From NCBI RefSeq assembly GCF_945859705.1, contig NC_079135.1, positions 127,528,551-127,592,550 of the forward strand: DNA of 64,000 nt, written 5' to 3'. Within the stretch, counting starts at the first letter, position 1. Every line of letters starts with the position of its first letter. The notes beneath the pieces are model-generated. The model did not search any database. It saw nothing but the letters and a program-made list of their open reading frames with translations, and had not been told where the DNA came from. Both the position numbers and the translations under genes were made by a program. Positions 35,993-47,285 of this stretch are shown piece by piece. The stretch comes from Episyrphus balteatus (taxonomy: Eukaryota; Arthropoda; Insecta; Diptera; Syrphidae).

Positions 35993-38085
35993 TTTTGACC
36001 CGATTCCAATTGCTTAATTTCAATAGAAAGTTGGTAATTTAAGCAGATACTTGTTAGGCTTAGTCGAAACTAATAGTTCTCAGTTAATACCAGAAATTAG
36101 AGCTGAAAATGTAAAATTTTAGAAGAAGAAGGGTACATTTGTACTAACTAAAACTAATACACCTCAGAAAATTTTTTCGAAACTGTTTTATTTCAGCTTG
36201 AACTATTAATCAGAATAACTAACCAGTTCCACTAATTTGTTTGCCACGGGGGATTTTGATTTCTGATGAAGCTTCCTCATGAAATGAATTTTAAAATCCA
36301 ATAAATTAAATTTTAATATTCGACCACCTAAAAGGCTAAATTTTGACCTCTGGTGACACTGAATTTTCCCACACTTTTTATAGCAATAAAATGTAAATTT
36401 CAGTAGGCTAGGAAATCCTTATTTCCTTGTATAATACATTTATTTATAATTTCCCAGTATCAACAAATAAACATAAATCTCAAACCGTGAAAGAGATTTA
36501 TTCAATTTTTTTTCTTTATTGCCATGAGCCCAAAGGTCATAAAACACCCGCATCGAAAAAATGAACGAAAAAAACAAGAAAAATTATATTCAGGTGGAAA
36601 AGCCTGATTGCAATATACCTTCTCTCCAGGCGCCTACCTTGCGTTGGTTTGAAGATAGTGGCGTGTGCCTTGTTGATTACACAATAAAACCACCAGACAA
36701 GCGAAGCGGCTCGGCTCCAGGATGATTTATTGGAAAATGGTGATTTTACTAAAAAGAGAAAAGCAAAATCTTCTCACTCTCTTTCTCTGTCTCTCTCTTG
36801 TTGTTTAATAGCCATTTAAGAAGTCTCTGAGAGTATCGATCATGATAGACACCTTCCTCATCCTTGTTATAGTCGTTTGTCGTATAGTTGTTAGTTAGTC
36901 GTCTGATGATGATGATGATGACAATTACAAGAGTTTATCACACGCTTCATGTTCTTCTTCCAAAAAAAAAAACTACACGAAACAGAGAAAGTGATTGAGG
37001 ACTAGCTGACTGTAAATACTTATGGTCCATGATGTAACACTTTCGGCACCCCATGAAGTATTTAAGATGAAAACTTATTTATTACATCAACTCAACCTCA
37101 CCAAGGGATATTGTCTCCCAATAATTTTTTATCACTTAAGATAGATTGAATTGAGCTGCATCCAATATTAATCACCTGTGTGATGCACATCGAAAAACCG
37201 AACTTTTCGAACAATGCAATGTTATATCACCCTGCGGGGTGGCCCAAACATTGTTACGCCACGCTCACTGCCGGTATGGTATATATTTACTCTTTTCACG
37301 ACTGTGCGACCTCCATGGAAGGTTTTTTTTCGCCTTCTTCGTGCTCCATTGAAAGTTTGTTATACCGGTAGCAATTACGGATTTATGCCCACAAAGTGTA
37401 ATGTGCATGCGAATGTACTCACTCATTTTTGCGAAGACGGAGACGACAATGCGCCATAAGAATTATTCCAATGGATAAGCAAAACAGGCAACAGAAAAAA
37501 AAAAGTAGTAAAAGGAAAAGATGGAAGAAGAGTGACTTGCTGTGTCCACTCTTTGTCTGGTAATTGTATGGACTATTGCAACAAAGTTGCAAAACACAAA
37601 CAAAAATATGAAAATTGTAAAAGAATCTTACTTCTTCGTTGTGGGTTGCCGCAAATTGTGGCAACTTATATAAACTAGAAGACTTCTTTTGGTTTGGTTT
37701 TAGTTTGGTTGTCGTGTTGTTTTCATCGTCAACGTTCATCGTCGTCGTCATGATGGCAATCACCTGCGGCTGCTGATCTGGGGATCTGAGACAAGGACAT
37801 GGCCACCATAATAAGAATTATGTTGCAGAGGCTTCGAATATCGTTTGTCTTCGATATGGTGAATAGGAGATGAGGTTTTCGTGCTGCAATGTTATTCGTT
37901 TTAAGTGTGGATGATATGATTTACTTTTTTTTTTTGCTGCTGCTGCTTCAAGTGTAATGGACTTTTGCAACAAACTGATTGTGGTCGGTTGAGTACGAAT
38001 TGAAATTGTTGTGTGTTGTTGGGTTTGCGTTGAAAGATTATGAAAGATGTCACTTTGTGGTTTTTAGCTGATTGCATATCTTGAA
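35993..38085. other. AT-rich DNA, then island from about 36.5 kb
   Basis: From 36.5 to 38.1 kb the composition is mixed: TCTCTTTCTCTGTCTCTCTC near 36,778, GATGATGATGATGATGA near 36,905, GTCGTCGTCATGATGG near 37,740 and TGCTGCTGCTTC near 37,936. Frames of 63-114 codons overlap on both strands and show no recognised domain. Likely regulatory or UTR DNA. Confidence 0.35.
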
Positions 38086-38506
38086 GTGATGGAATGTTAT
38101 TCGAGATCTGAATATATTTTTATGGGGAAAGTATCAGAAATGATTGCTGGAATCATCAAATGTCTTCTTATTAGATCCAGGTTCTTAGTTCAAAATTTTA
38201 GAAACTGTCCCTACAACTGCTCTTTCTTCAATCAACTAAATCAAATCGGATTCTTTGAAATATTCTTTGCGAAAGTTTTATTTTGCAACCAAATTATAGG
38301 AAATATAGTAGGAACACGTTTTTGGTTTAAAAGAAAAACATACCTACACAAAATTGGGGTTACTTTTAATAGAACTACTACTACTCTACTCTTTGCTATC
38401 TTTCATTCGGAAAATTTCGGTAGAATATTTACCACTTTCGGTTGAGAAGTTCCATTTTAAGTCTGATAAATCGTAGCCGAAACTGATAACGAAGACTGAT
38501 TCAAAT

Positions 38507-38514
38507 TGGCGCCC
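38507..38514 (+). other. Primer-binding-site-like octamer TGGCGCCC
   Basis: TGGCGCCC followed by GGGCAAGA lies four bases after a CA (ATTCAAAT), the spacing seen between an LTR end and a primer-binding site. Retroelements primed by tRNA-Lys use TGGCGCCC at this point, but the following bases do not match a tRNA end I can recall. No LTR pair is visible; low confidence. Confidence 0.2.
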
Positions 38515-39215
38515 GGGCAAGAACGTTTCTGGTTTTACAGAGAATTCCAAACGTAAAAATAACTTACTTCATTTAAATTTTTTTTAATTTACACAGACAG
38601 CAAACAATGCAAAGACAACCTTACTCCTGGTATATTTAACATTATATCTGGTAAATTTTACTAGTTTCTGGTATATTTAACTAGATTATGATTAAATGTA
38701 TTAGAAATAAAGTAATCTCTGGTGTTTTATTTCCGTGCATGGAAAACTGGTTTTGAAAATAGAAGGTTTACAATAAACTACTGAAGGTAGTTGGAAATCT
38801 TCAATTCAGATCGACCATTTGACCAGTTTCAATAATTCAAAAAGAAGAAATCTTGGAATACGTAAACCAAAAGGAAAAAAAACGTTTTCTTTTTTTCTAG
38901 AAAAAGACCAAAAAGACTTTACTTGCCTACAATCTTGAATTGAGTTTAATGAAAACCCGAGTAAAAATGGAATTCCACCGCACCACCACCACTGCACCAC
39001 GTGCAGCCACTTTTTGACTGCCAAACCATTGCTGCACCACGTCCGCACCATTTCATTTTGAAAAAATGAAAAAAATATGAAACAAATTCGGTGCACCACT
39101 GGCGCAACACATCTGCACCATGGTAAAAATTTCTATTCTCGTAATTATACAAGTGTTTAAGTCCTTTTCAAAGTTATTTTGACTTAAGCAACAAATTGCC
39201 AGTTCGTAGAAACAT

Positions 39216-39300
39216 GACTTGGTGGTCGAGTGATTAAGGCATTAGACTTTTAATTGAAAGTGCTTTGGATAGGTACTCGGGTTCTAATCTCCTTCTCGTT
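39216..39300 (+). pseudogene. tRNA-Ser/Leu-like sequence with pol III A and B boxes
   Basis: TGGTCGAGTGATTAAGGC (39,223-39,240) matches the D-arm and A box of type II tRNAs (TGGCCGAGYGGTTAAGGC). An anticodon-arm-like ATTAGA-CTTTTAA-TTGAAAG follows, then a long variable region, and GGTTCTAATCT (39,280-39,290) matches the B box GGTTCGAATCC at 9 of 11. The acceptor ends do not pair, and the anticodon loop reads TTT, not a serine or leucine anticodon, so it is not a functional tRNA. A T-rich stretch (39,308-39,330) could terminate pol III. It lies at the centre of the foldback, so it may be a SINE head captured there or the element's own pol III promoter. Confidence 0.55.
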
Positions 39301-39451
39301 GGTAGTTTTATTTTTTTATTTTTCAATAATCCAAAATTATGTATCATGGTGCGGCGAATTTTTCATACAAAATGAAATGGTGCGGACGTGGTGCAGTGGT
39401 GGTGCGGCGGTGGTGCGCCAAAATTTGTGGTGTGGTGGTACAGCTGTGATA

Positions 39452-40664
39452 CGGCGCACAGTGTGGCCGATATGGTAGGAAAAGTTGGCAAAAATTATTT
39501 TTCTTCGTTTCTAAGTTTGTTATGGGTAAAACTACTATATTTAAGCACAAAACTGAGACAACTTTTGTGATTCTATGAAAAATTATCAAAAACGCATATT
39601 ATAAGGACATAAGTATCTGTTACCTTTAACTTTGAAGTTGTTTGAGAAAGAAAATTGTTATTTATTTGTTCAATACTTAGATTTTACTGTTTTTTTTTTT
39701 TTTAATAAGATTATTCTTAAAAATAGATTTTAGACCTGACTCAACGGTTTAGTCATAACAAAATCTTCTTAATGAAAAAATACACTGGTCAACAAAATTC
39801 AACTTTTTTTGTCCGAAGAACCAAAACATACTTTTCTGAAAGATTTAGGGATGCTGAACTCGAATCCACGAAAGAAATATTCTATTAGCTTCCGTTTTTT
39901 GGAATATTACCGTAATAAAATGCAAAAAAACACGTTATTTTGAATGTTTATGAGGTTATGGTAAAAAAGTGTGGTAATTTCTTTAAGCATAGTTTGAGGC
40001 GGTCATCTTCTTCAGAGAACCGTTAGAAATTTTCCGATCTTTTTTCATGTATGAGATATCTCAAGCTGCGCCTGCGTCTCCATTGTGTAGATCAACACTA
40101 TTTCCTTAAAATTTTAGCCACACACTTTCAGTTTTGGCTAATAGAATAATTCTGACAATGGATACGAGTTCAGAATTTCTAACACCTTCAGAAAAGTAAA
40201 ATTCTGTTGAACTGTATTGTCAGTACTTCCGGAATCTGAGAAATATATACAAAAAAATCGTTATTTTTAGATAACTTCACATAGTGTTTACTCAAAAAGG
40301 GGCAAACATGGGCACCACTTTTTTAATTGACACGAAAGACGACACTCTCAACAATAAAGGGACACCAAAAACAAAGCGCCACTTCACACCTTTGTGAACT
40401 TTTTCTTAACGAGTTTGTATGACGCACACAAAAAACGAATGATTTTAAAGACACCGAATTCGAATAATTTTTTCAAACAAACTAGACACTCATAATTCAA
40501 AAGAGGAATGAGAATCGAAAGCTTCCCTTTAAAACCGTGGAATAAAAACCGGTTTTGTGTAGCTTATTAATCCCTTTAAAGTAAATTTGTATTTGGCAGT
40601 TTGGTACAATTTGAAAATAGCTATTTTTGCCAGCTTTTGATACCATTGGCCACACTGTGCGGCG
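39452..40664. mobile_element. Transib-like non-autonomous element, CACAGTG tips, CGGCG flanks
   Basis: Seen: CGGCG (39,452-39,456) precedes CACAGTGTGGCCGATATGG, and the right end reads, on the minus strand, CACAGTGTGGCCAATGG, followed outward on the plus strand by CGGCG (40,660-40,664). Inverted similarity continues for about 45 bases (GGCAAAAAT near 39,488-39,496 and its complement near 40,622-40,630). The element is 1,203 bp. Known: Transib transposons make 5-bp GC-rich duplications, and their tips resemble the RAG recombination signal heptamer CACAGTG. Inferred: a Transib-derived element. No transposase frame is present, and the interior holds a foldback (39,783-40,223). Confidence 0.65.
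39783..40223. repeat. Foldback family 6 copy, nested in the Transib-like element
   Basis: The left arm CACTGGTCAACAAAATTCAA then ACATACTTTTCTGAAAG and GCTGAACTCGAATCC pairs with the right arm GGATACGAGTTCAGAATTTC, CTTCAGAAAAGTAAAATTCT and GTTGAACTGTATTGTCAG. The interior (GTAATAAAATGCAAAAAAAC, then GTTATTTTGAATG) matches the interior of the copy at 42.6 kb (TATAAATCGCAAAAAAAAAC, then GTTATTTTTATTG). Flanking TA on the left suggests a TA target, but the right side is ambiguous. Confidence 0.65.
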
Positions 40665-40731
40665 GTCAAGATTTTTTTCTTCAAAAATTCAATTTCTATT
40701 TTTATTCGGGAAAATAGAGTTTTTTCATTAA

Positions 40732-42387
40732 TTTTATCGAATTAATTTTGAATAAAATATGAGCAAACACGTTCGACTATGACTTCCTATTTTCTTCATT
40801 TTTATTACAATTTTCTTATATCGATGAAATGAAATTTTCATTAAGAATTCCTATTCAGTCTGTGCATTGAATTATCGATGAAATTTCCTCACATCATGGC
40901 TCTCTACTGTTCATATGAGTTATAAATACCCTAATACTACTTTGTTCTTTGTGCCATCGCACTCGAAACAACTCTCTTGACAGAATCGACATATCCTCCG
41001 ACATCATCCTCTTGCATCCTCCTAGCTGAGCTCTGCTTTTGCTGCCATCATCTTATAGTCATATGTACTCTTCAAGTCGTATATACACAAGTATAGACTC
41101 TTTTGTCGGTTATTGGATTAAAGTTTAATGCAATTCAGACATTTTGCCAGGCGTTGATTACCCCATAACCCAAGTATGTTTTTTTTTTTTTATTATTATT
41201 TTCTTTTTTTTTTTTATGACACACACTTGTTTGGATGATTGGGTCTTTTATGAATTCGCTCTTGAGTTTGCTTTTTGCACAGAATTTTTTTTTGTTCATC
41301 TTTAAACTGTGCGCAGAAGTTTGTAATAAAAATTGGACTCATCTTGAAGTTTTATTGCCTTGAAGATGTTATTTTTTTAAGTTTATTTTTTTTTTTACTT
41401 ATTTTGTTGTTGTTGTTTATGTTGTTGATGATTTCCCAAGTGAATACTATATAAAGAGAAGCATTTTAGTGCAAATTTTTGTCACTTAATATTGTGAGGA
41501 GAGATGATCCCTTTGGAACGAGGTCATTTTGAAGAAGTTTCCAAGGCTTAAATTAGCATCATATCGTAAAAACCGAAAAAAGTGTCTGTGTGTTTTTGTG
41601 CTGCAGACAGATGAAACTTTGATGTCTATAAATAAATTATCAAGTTATTGCTGCCGGATAGGGGTTGATAAATAATGTCTCGTTTGGTGAATGAAGTAAA
41701 TCTTTGAGTTTTATTTTTCGAGACCTAAAATTTGTCATTTCTATAATATTCTATATGATAGGTAGTTTTTCATTTATAAAATGCTGTTATTATATTCTTA
41801 TATGAGGACCTCTTGAAGTTAACAAGACTTTCGATTTGGGCGCTTGAATTTGAGTGCTTTATTTTTTGTGAATGAGATTTTCGACTTTCCAGTCAACTGC
41901 TAAAAATGGAAGATTGTAAAAAAAGGTCCTGCTTTCAGTTTTTCGGTATTCCGGTAGAGATATCATGTTGAGGTGTTGATAAGAGTTAAAGGTAAGCATT
42001 TTAATTCAAACAGATACAAAAAATTTCCAGTCTGTTAATAAAATTGATACCCATTAGCAAGTAGGTACACTAACTTGAAGCAATTCACTGTGTTACAAAA
42101 AGAAGGTTTCAAAATATACGCGGGCGGAGACCTATCACGTTTTGTAGAGCTAGTTGCACTGATTACGAAACGGTATTTAAAAACACCCTAACACCCCCAA
42201 AATCTGGAGTTACCTGACCTTCACCCATTGAAAAAATTTAGCTTTGTCAAATTTGAACCTATTTTGAATTTTTTGACAGTTTTGGATAGAATACATTTGA
42301 AGAAGGGCATTTTTAACAAAAAAGTACTAACAACTTTTGTATTTATAAATACATATTTTAAATTCATATTGGAAAGGATATGAATTT
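40732..42387. other. Island (40.8-41.7 kb) followed by AT-rich DNA
   Basis: Near 40,920 TTATAAATACC occurs in a balanced-composition segment (CATCGCACTCGAAACAACTC), but no initiator lies 25-32 bases downstream, so a core promoter cannot be called. GTTGTTGTTGTTT near 41,406 is typical of the islands. Beyond 41.7 kb the sequence is AT-rich with no gene. Confidence 0.3.
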
Positions 42388-42862
42388 GATACAACTCTAA
42401 ATTTCCTACATTATGGTGTACCTATAAAGTTTTCTTGTACCTACGTCTAAAATTATTTCAGTTAGGTATGACGAATTCAATATTTTGGTTGGCTACAATG
42501 ATAATACTGCTCAAAAAAATTTAACTTTTTTTTCGGCAGAAGAACCAAAATAGATTTTTCTGAATATTTTTGGGGTGCTTATTTTGAATCCAAAACCAAA
42601 AAAAAAAATGTACTGGCCTTAGTTTTTGAAATATTACCGCTATAAATCGCAAAAAAAAACGTTATTTTTATTGTTTTTGAGGTTGAGCTGTAATTTTTAG
42701 CAATTTATTTGAGAATAATTTGTAATGTACCTATAATTTTTTGAGCAGTATATTATCATTGTAGCCAACCAAAATATTGAATTCGTAACGTTATAACTGG
42801 AATAATTTTAGACGTAAAAGAAAACTTAATATACCAAAATGTAAGAAATTTAGAGTCGTATC
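42388..42862. repeat. Foldback with about 135-bp arms enclosing family 6 sequence
   Basis: The left arm from GATACAACTCTAAATTTCCT through GACGAATTCAATATTTTGGT and TGGCTACAATGATAATACTG (42,388-42,525) pairs with 42,733-42,862 at roughly 85-90% by eye. Between the arms lies GAAGAACCAAAATAGATTTT TCTG and the GCAAAAAAAAACGTTATTTT block shared with the foldback at 39.8 kb. Either the arms are the outer part of a longer family 6 variant or one element inserted in another. Confidence 0.7.
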
Positions 42863-42889
42863 AATGTTATGATAGAAACGTTTTCGCTC

Positions 42890-43270
42890 AGATGAATCTA
42901 AACTGAAAAAAAATGTAAGACTCACTATCATCTTCAAAAATTTGACATGTTTTCGTCAATAACTTTTTATAGAGCAACATTACAAAAAAAAATTATTTAA
43001 TACAAAAATTTTAGAATACGTTTTTCTACAAAATAAGACAAAAAAAATAGTTCTACGAAAAACAGGAGCCGAGAAAATCAAAAAAAAGACATTTTTCAAA
43101 ATGGCGGCCAAGCCACACGTTTTTGGGACAAAAAAAAAATATTTTTTTATGTTCGTCCTAATACACCTTTTTGTACGAAATATCAAATTCAAATCCTTTC
43201 CGAAAATTCTCAGATGACCCATTTTCAGCTCCCTGTTTCCTGTTCTATAGCAGTAATGTGGAAGATTTTA
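42890..43270 (-). repeat. Dispersed repeat family 4, copy 2 (inverted)
   Basis: Inverted relative to 34,490-34,905. It keeps TTTTCAAAATGGCGGCCAAG, GGAGCCGAGAAAATCAAAAA, CAAAATAAGACAAAAAAAAT, GCAACATTACAAAAAAAAAT and CAGATGACCCATTTT in the reverse order. The 80-codon minus-strand frame here is not a gene. Confidence 0.65.
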
Positions 43271-44100
43271 AGGTGAACAATCTTTTCTCGGAAGGTTTTT
43301 TTTCATAATTTTGATAAAAATTCAGAAAAGCGAAAAAGTGTTCTCAACATAAAAGACGCAAAATTTAATAGTCTACGTTTTTTTACCTAGGATGAATAGA
43401 AATCTAGATATTTAATAAAAACTAAAATCCAAGATGGCGGCCCAAAAGTGAATTTCACGAGTGTGAAATAACAGTCCACTTCCTTTAAGCCAATTTTTAA
43501 CGTGAAAAAAGACCCCGATCTGATTTAGAAAAGCCGTTAAATCTAAACGGTGAATGATATACCTAATACATGTATATTTCTAGGGACGAATCAATACAAA
43601 ATTAACTAATTTTAGTGGGTTAATTCCACCATATTGAAAAAGTCATAAAAAAGAAAATACATCTTAAGTTCCTACAATCCATTAAAAGGTTCCAAATTCT
43701 TATTCTTTAAGGATCAACAGTGGCCATTAATCCACTGCAAAGAACAAAGAGCTTAGAGACAGTTGATTTTAAATGAAAAATTAGAAAGGATAGATTCTTC
43801 AGTTTATTATTTATTTAGAAACGTTTCTGAATTTGGATTTTAGCACCTAAAAACTAGCTATTTATTCATTTGTACATAGAACACACAAGTATATTTTTAT
43901 TAAAAGTACCTACTTTATGACTTTAATTCAACTCTAAACTTTACCAGTATAAGGCTGTGAGTCACTTTAAAACCATTACCACACTCCTTTGCATTATCAA
44001 TTCTAAACCTTTGATCGCAATATGTCGTAAAAACTCTTCATTAACATAAATTTTAAGCTCCAAGTCCCCAAGACCTTTAACTAAATTAACACCTTTTTTT
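43271..44100. other. AT-rich non-coding stretch
   Basis: Contains AAGATGGCGGCCCAAAAGTG near 43,430 and otherwise no recognised feature. It may belong to the same element as family 4 copy 2. Confidence 0.35.
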
Positions 44101-46950
44101 TCCTACAATCAGTCAACTCAACACACAGCATATGAAAAAGGGCCCACCCAAAATTAAAAATGCACTTCTCCTTCCTCAAAAAGGCAAAAATGCACTATGA
44201 CATTGCTGCATGATTAAAAAATAAAAATTAAAACCAAATAAAAAGAAAAAGAAAAAAACAAAAAAGGAAAAAGACAGTAAAAAAAAAAGAAACTTATAAA
44301 AGAGAAAAAAACAGCAATTTAATCAACTCAAAAGGGAACTGCTGCATGAATTTTAATTTGCCACACAGGTGAATAAATTTCCCTTAACTGGCCCGCGGGT
44401 GATACCTTCAACTATTCGTCTTTTCAAGTTGTCGTCGGTAGTAGTCGTATAGCAGACCAGACACCAGAGAGAAAAAGAGTTGAAGTCGCAGTCAGACAGA
44501 GGCGAAATATCTATAAGTTTAATGCCACAAACACAAACTACTTGCACACACTCATCAAAAAGCATTTCGTTTGAAATTTTTTTTTTGCTTTTTTTTATTT
44601 TGTTTTAATTAATTCTTCAGTCAGGTTGATTTTCATTCCCTTCACTACTTTATCAACTATCATATCCAATCCTGATGTAAACGCTACTCCAGTGTCCATC
44701 AAAAATAGCGAACTTGACATCGCCATGGAATTACTATCCCTAAGGCCTCCTTATGTGTAGACGAGCAGCCAGCAGCCAGCAGTGTCTGGCTCTGGTTGTT
44801 GATGCAACTAGGAAAATAGAGTTCTAAAGGTTTTTTCTTTAGCCCGCTCTCTTCTACCAGCATTGAAACGAAATTCCCTGTAATAGACGACGGAATCAGT
44901 GCAATCGGGGAATGCTGCTTTGCTATGCTTTTGACTTGAGTGTAGATATAAAATCTGCTATTGCATCTTCTCACTCCTTGAACTTGATCAGCTCCAACTG
45001 ACGGAAGATGACTACACAGAGATGACGACTATACGACGACAGACTTATATATACGCAGATACATCGAATCGCATCCATGATGGTAGAAAAGGTACATTGC
45101 TATGCAATGCGAGTTTATACTTCCCTTGGGAGTCGAATACTCTTCTACTTCGCTCCATCCCTAAAACGCGTTCGCTCCAGACTTTTGGAGAATCAAGCTG
45201 AATTTCTAATTCCTTCCTTCCTTCTCTGATATATGGTTGGCTTTCGGTATCAGTCTATTGTGTGTGTGTGTGCCTGTTATGGCACTTCAGCTGTTTATTG
45301 GAATGAGCTTCTCCTGGTCGCGCTGGTGAAGAGCATCAGAAACAGGACAACGTGTAATTATTTGCTGCTGCTTCTGCTGTTGATGATGGCCCTGCTCCAG
45401 GTTCTTCGTCTTGTATTAATTACATACCCGCACGTCTTACTCCCTGAGCTTCTTCTTCTTCGAAGAAATCTCGCGGCAGAACATGCTTTCTGCTTCCATC
45501 ATGGCCAAAGATATTTATGTTATCGGTTTTGGAGTTCTTCTCCTTCAAGTGTCCATCATCATTACCGCTCAGCAAGTTTGGTGTATCTCATAGATATCAA
45601 TGTTGATGGCGGCGGCGGTGGTAAGCGAGCATAGTATCCAGCTGTGACGTATAGAGTCTATGTGTTGTGCTTGCAACAGTCAAGTGGAGTGGACACCATT
45701 GGTGCAACATCGCGCAACGAATTAAGGTCCCGACTAGACCAAGCGACCATGATGAACGATGACAGAGAGACTCATGGTGTAGATGTTGTTTTGTAGTTTT
45801 TTTTTTTTTTTTTTGTTCGATGATGGTTGTTATGCGGTGTGTGACGGTGACGGTGATGGCGGGCGGTACAACAACAAGCATTACCAACCGCAAAATTTGT
45901 TCTGCAGTCAGCTTTAAGTTGAGTTTACATCGCACGCGTTAAAGGTAATCGTGTTGCACGAAATCAAAAAGATTACAAAAAAACCGAAGTGTCTCCACAT
46001 TGTTTGCTAACTAGGTTTGCGGTAATATTGAGAATTGGAAAGAGTTAATAGAGCGGATCAACGTCATTGATTGGTTTTGGTTTTTGATGATGCAAGATTC
46101 TTTTTGATGGAGGATAAAAGTGGGTTGCCACAAGAATTTCCCTGTTGATTTCTTTAATCTTGCAAAATTTCTTCAAAGTTCAAAAAAAAAAATTTCGAAA
46201 ATCATTCCCTTCCATAAACAGTTAAAACCATTTCCAAAGTTAATGATCGATATCAAACATAAACAATTCCATCGGAAGCTCTTCAAAGTGTCAGATCTAC
46301 CCGATCAAAATTGATGGCGACAAGATCGCATACAAGACGGACGCATACGATCCGCGAAACATCAAAAACATTATGTGTGTCTAAATGACCTACTCAAAAT
46401 CGAAAAGATGATGAAGACATAAACAATTCCGATAAACTTAATTCAACTCAGTTTACTTATAGCCAATCGATTGATTTGTTTATTCAAAAAAGTTGAAGAG
46501 AAAAAAACGAAGAAATAAATAAAAATTTTATTCGAATATATCGATGAGTTTTTTTTTTTTGTATAAAGAAGATGCGAACGAAGCTACCCAAAGGATTACC
46601 GACGACGACCGGAAAACTTGTGTATATATCTAAGAGAAGACCATACCAAGTGTATACATAAATTATAAAAACGGAACCTCTTTGCAATTCAAATAATCCA
46701 TTCACAAGCTGCTGTGTATAGTAAAGTGCGAGTAGGGGAGAGATGAGGGAGTTTAAGAGTCGAGGGTGGTGGATAGCTGGTGACGACAGTAGTTTGAGGA
46801 TGCGAAAATATTAATAAAAATGCGAAGTAGATAATAATTTTATATTGCTTTGGCATTATTCTTTTTTTTTTTTTTGCAATATAAACTTTAAGGAGCTTGT
46901 ATTGGACACGTAAAAACATTTTCAACATAATTAAAATGCACGAATCGGTG
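44101..46950. other. Largest higher-complexity island
   Basis: About 2.8 kb of mixed composition, with GTGTGTGTGTGTGCCTG near 45,258, CTGCTGCTTCTGCTGTTGAT near 45,363, GATGGCGGCGGCGGTGG near 45,604 and GTGACGGTGACGGTGATGG near 45,841. A 133-codon plus frame (45,233-45,634) overlaps a 112-codon minus frame and shows low-complexity Leu and Gly runs from these repeats, with no domain recognised. It may contain untranslated exons or enhancers; no gene is called. Confidence 0.35.
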
Positions 46951-47285
46951 AACCTACTAACATATTTTTTTTAAATATTTAAACCACTATGAGTTATTTA
47001 AGGCTAATTAAAAAAGTTGACATTTTTACCTGAACCTATTAAAAATGCGAGCATTGCTTTTTGTTTAATAAAAAAACACTCTTAGTCTCAAGAACTCCTA
47101 CATTTTTAATAAAAAAATTAACAAGAACTGGTAGCTAAGGTAAATATGCGAACCTTTAATACCTAAATAAAACTTTGGTTTAGCTATATAATTTCTCGCG
47201 AATAACTTAGACTATTTTCCTGAATTTGTCTGCATAAGAGTAGGTACTAGCAGCTGGCACCGCAAAAGTTGCGTTGTACTGCCCC

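Larger units (their letters stand above)
38946..40731. mobile_element. Foldback element with GGTGCGG-rich arms, interrupted by a Transib-like insertion
   Basis: A 29-bp perfect inverted repeat pairs 39,032-39,060 with 39,368-39,396 (core GTCCGCACCATTTCATTTTG). Around it both arms are rich in GGTGC/GCACC units. The left arm runs from about 38,946 (TTAATGAAAACCCGAGTAAA). Its partner, TTTTTATTCGGG...TTTCATTAA, appears only beyond 40,699, because a 1.2-kb Transib-like element (39,457-40,659) plus 5 bp splits the right arm. Without that insertion the foldback is about 580 bp. Its loop carries a tRNA-like sequence with pol III boxes. Confidence 0.75.

Noticed and set aside
39216..39300. Functional tRNA gene
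   Set aside because: Acceptor ends do not pair, and the anticodon loop does not fit the type II body; only the pol III boxes are well kept.
40920..40932. TATAAATA as a core promoter
   Set aside because: No initiator 25-32 bases downstream, and such strings are common by chance in A/T-rich DNA.
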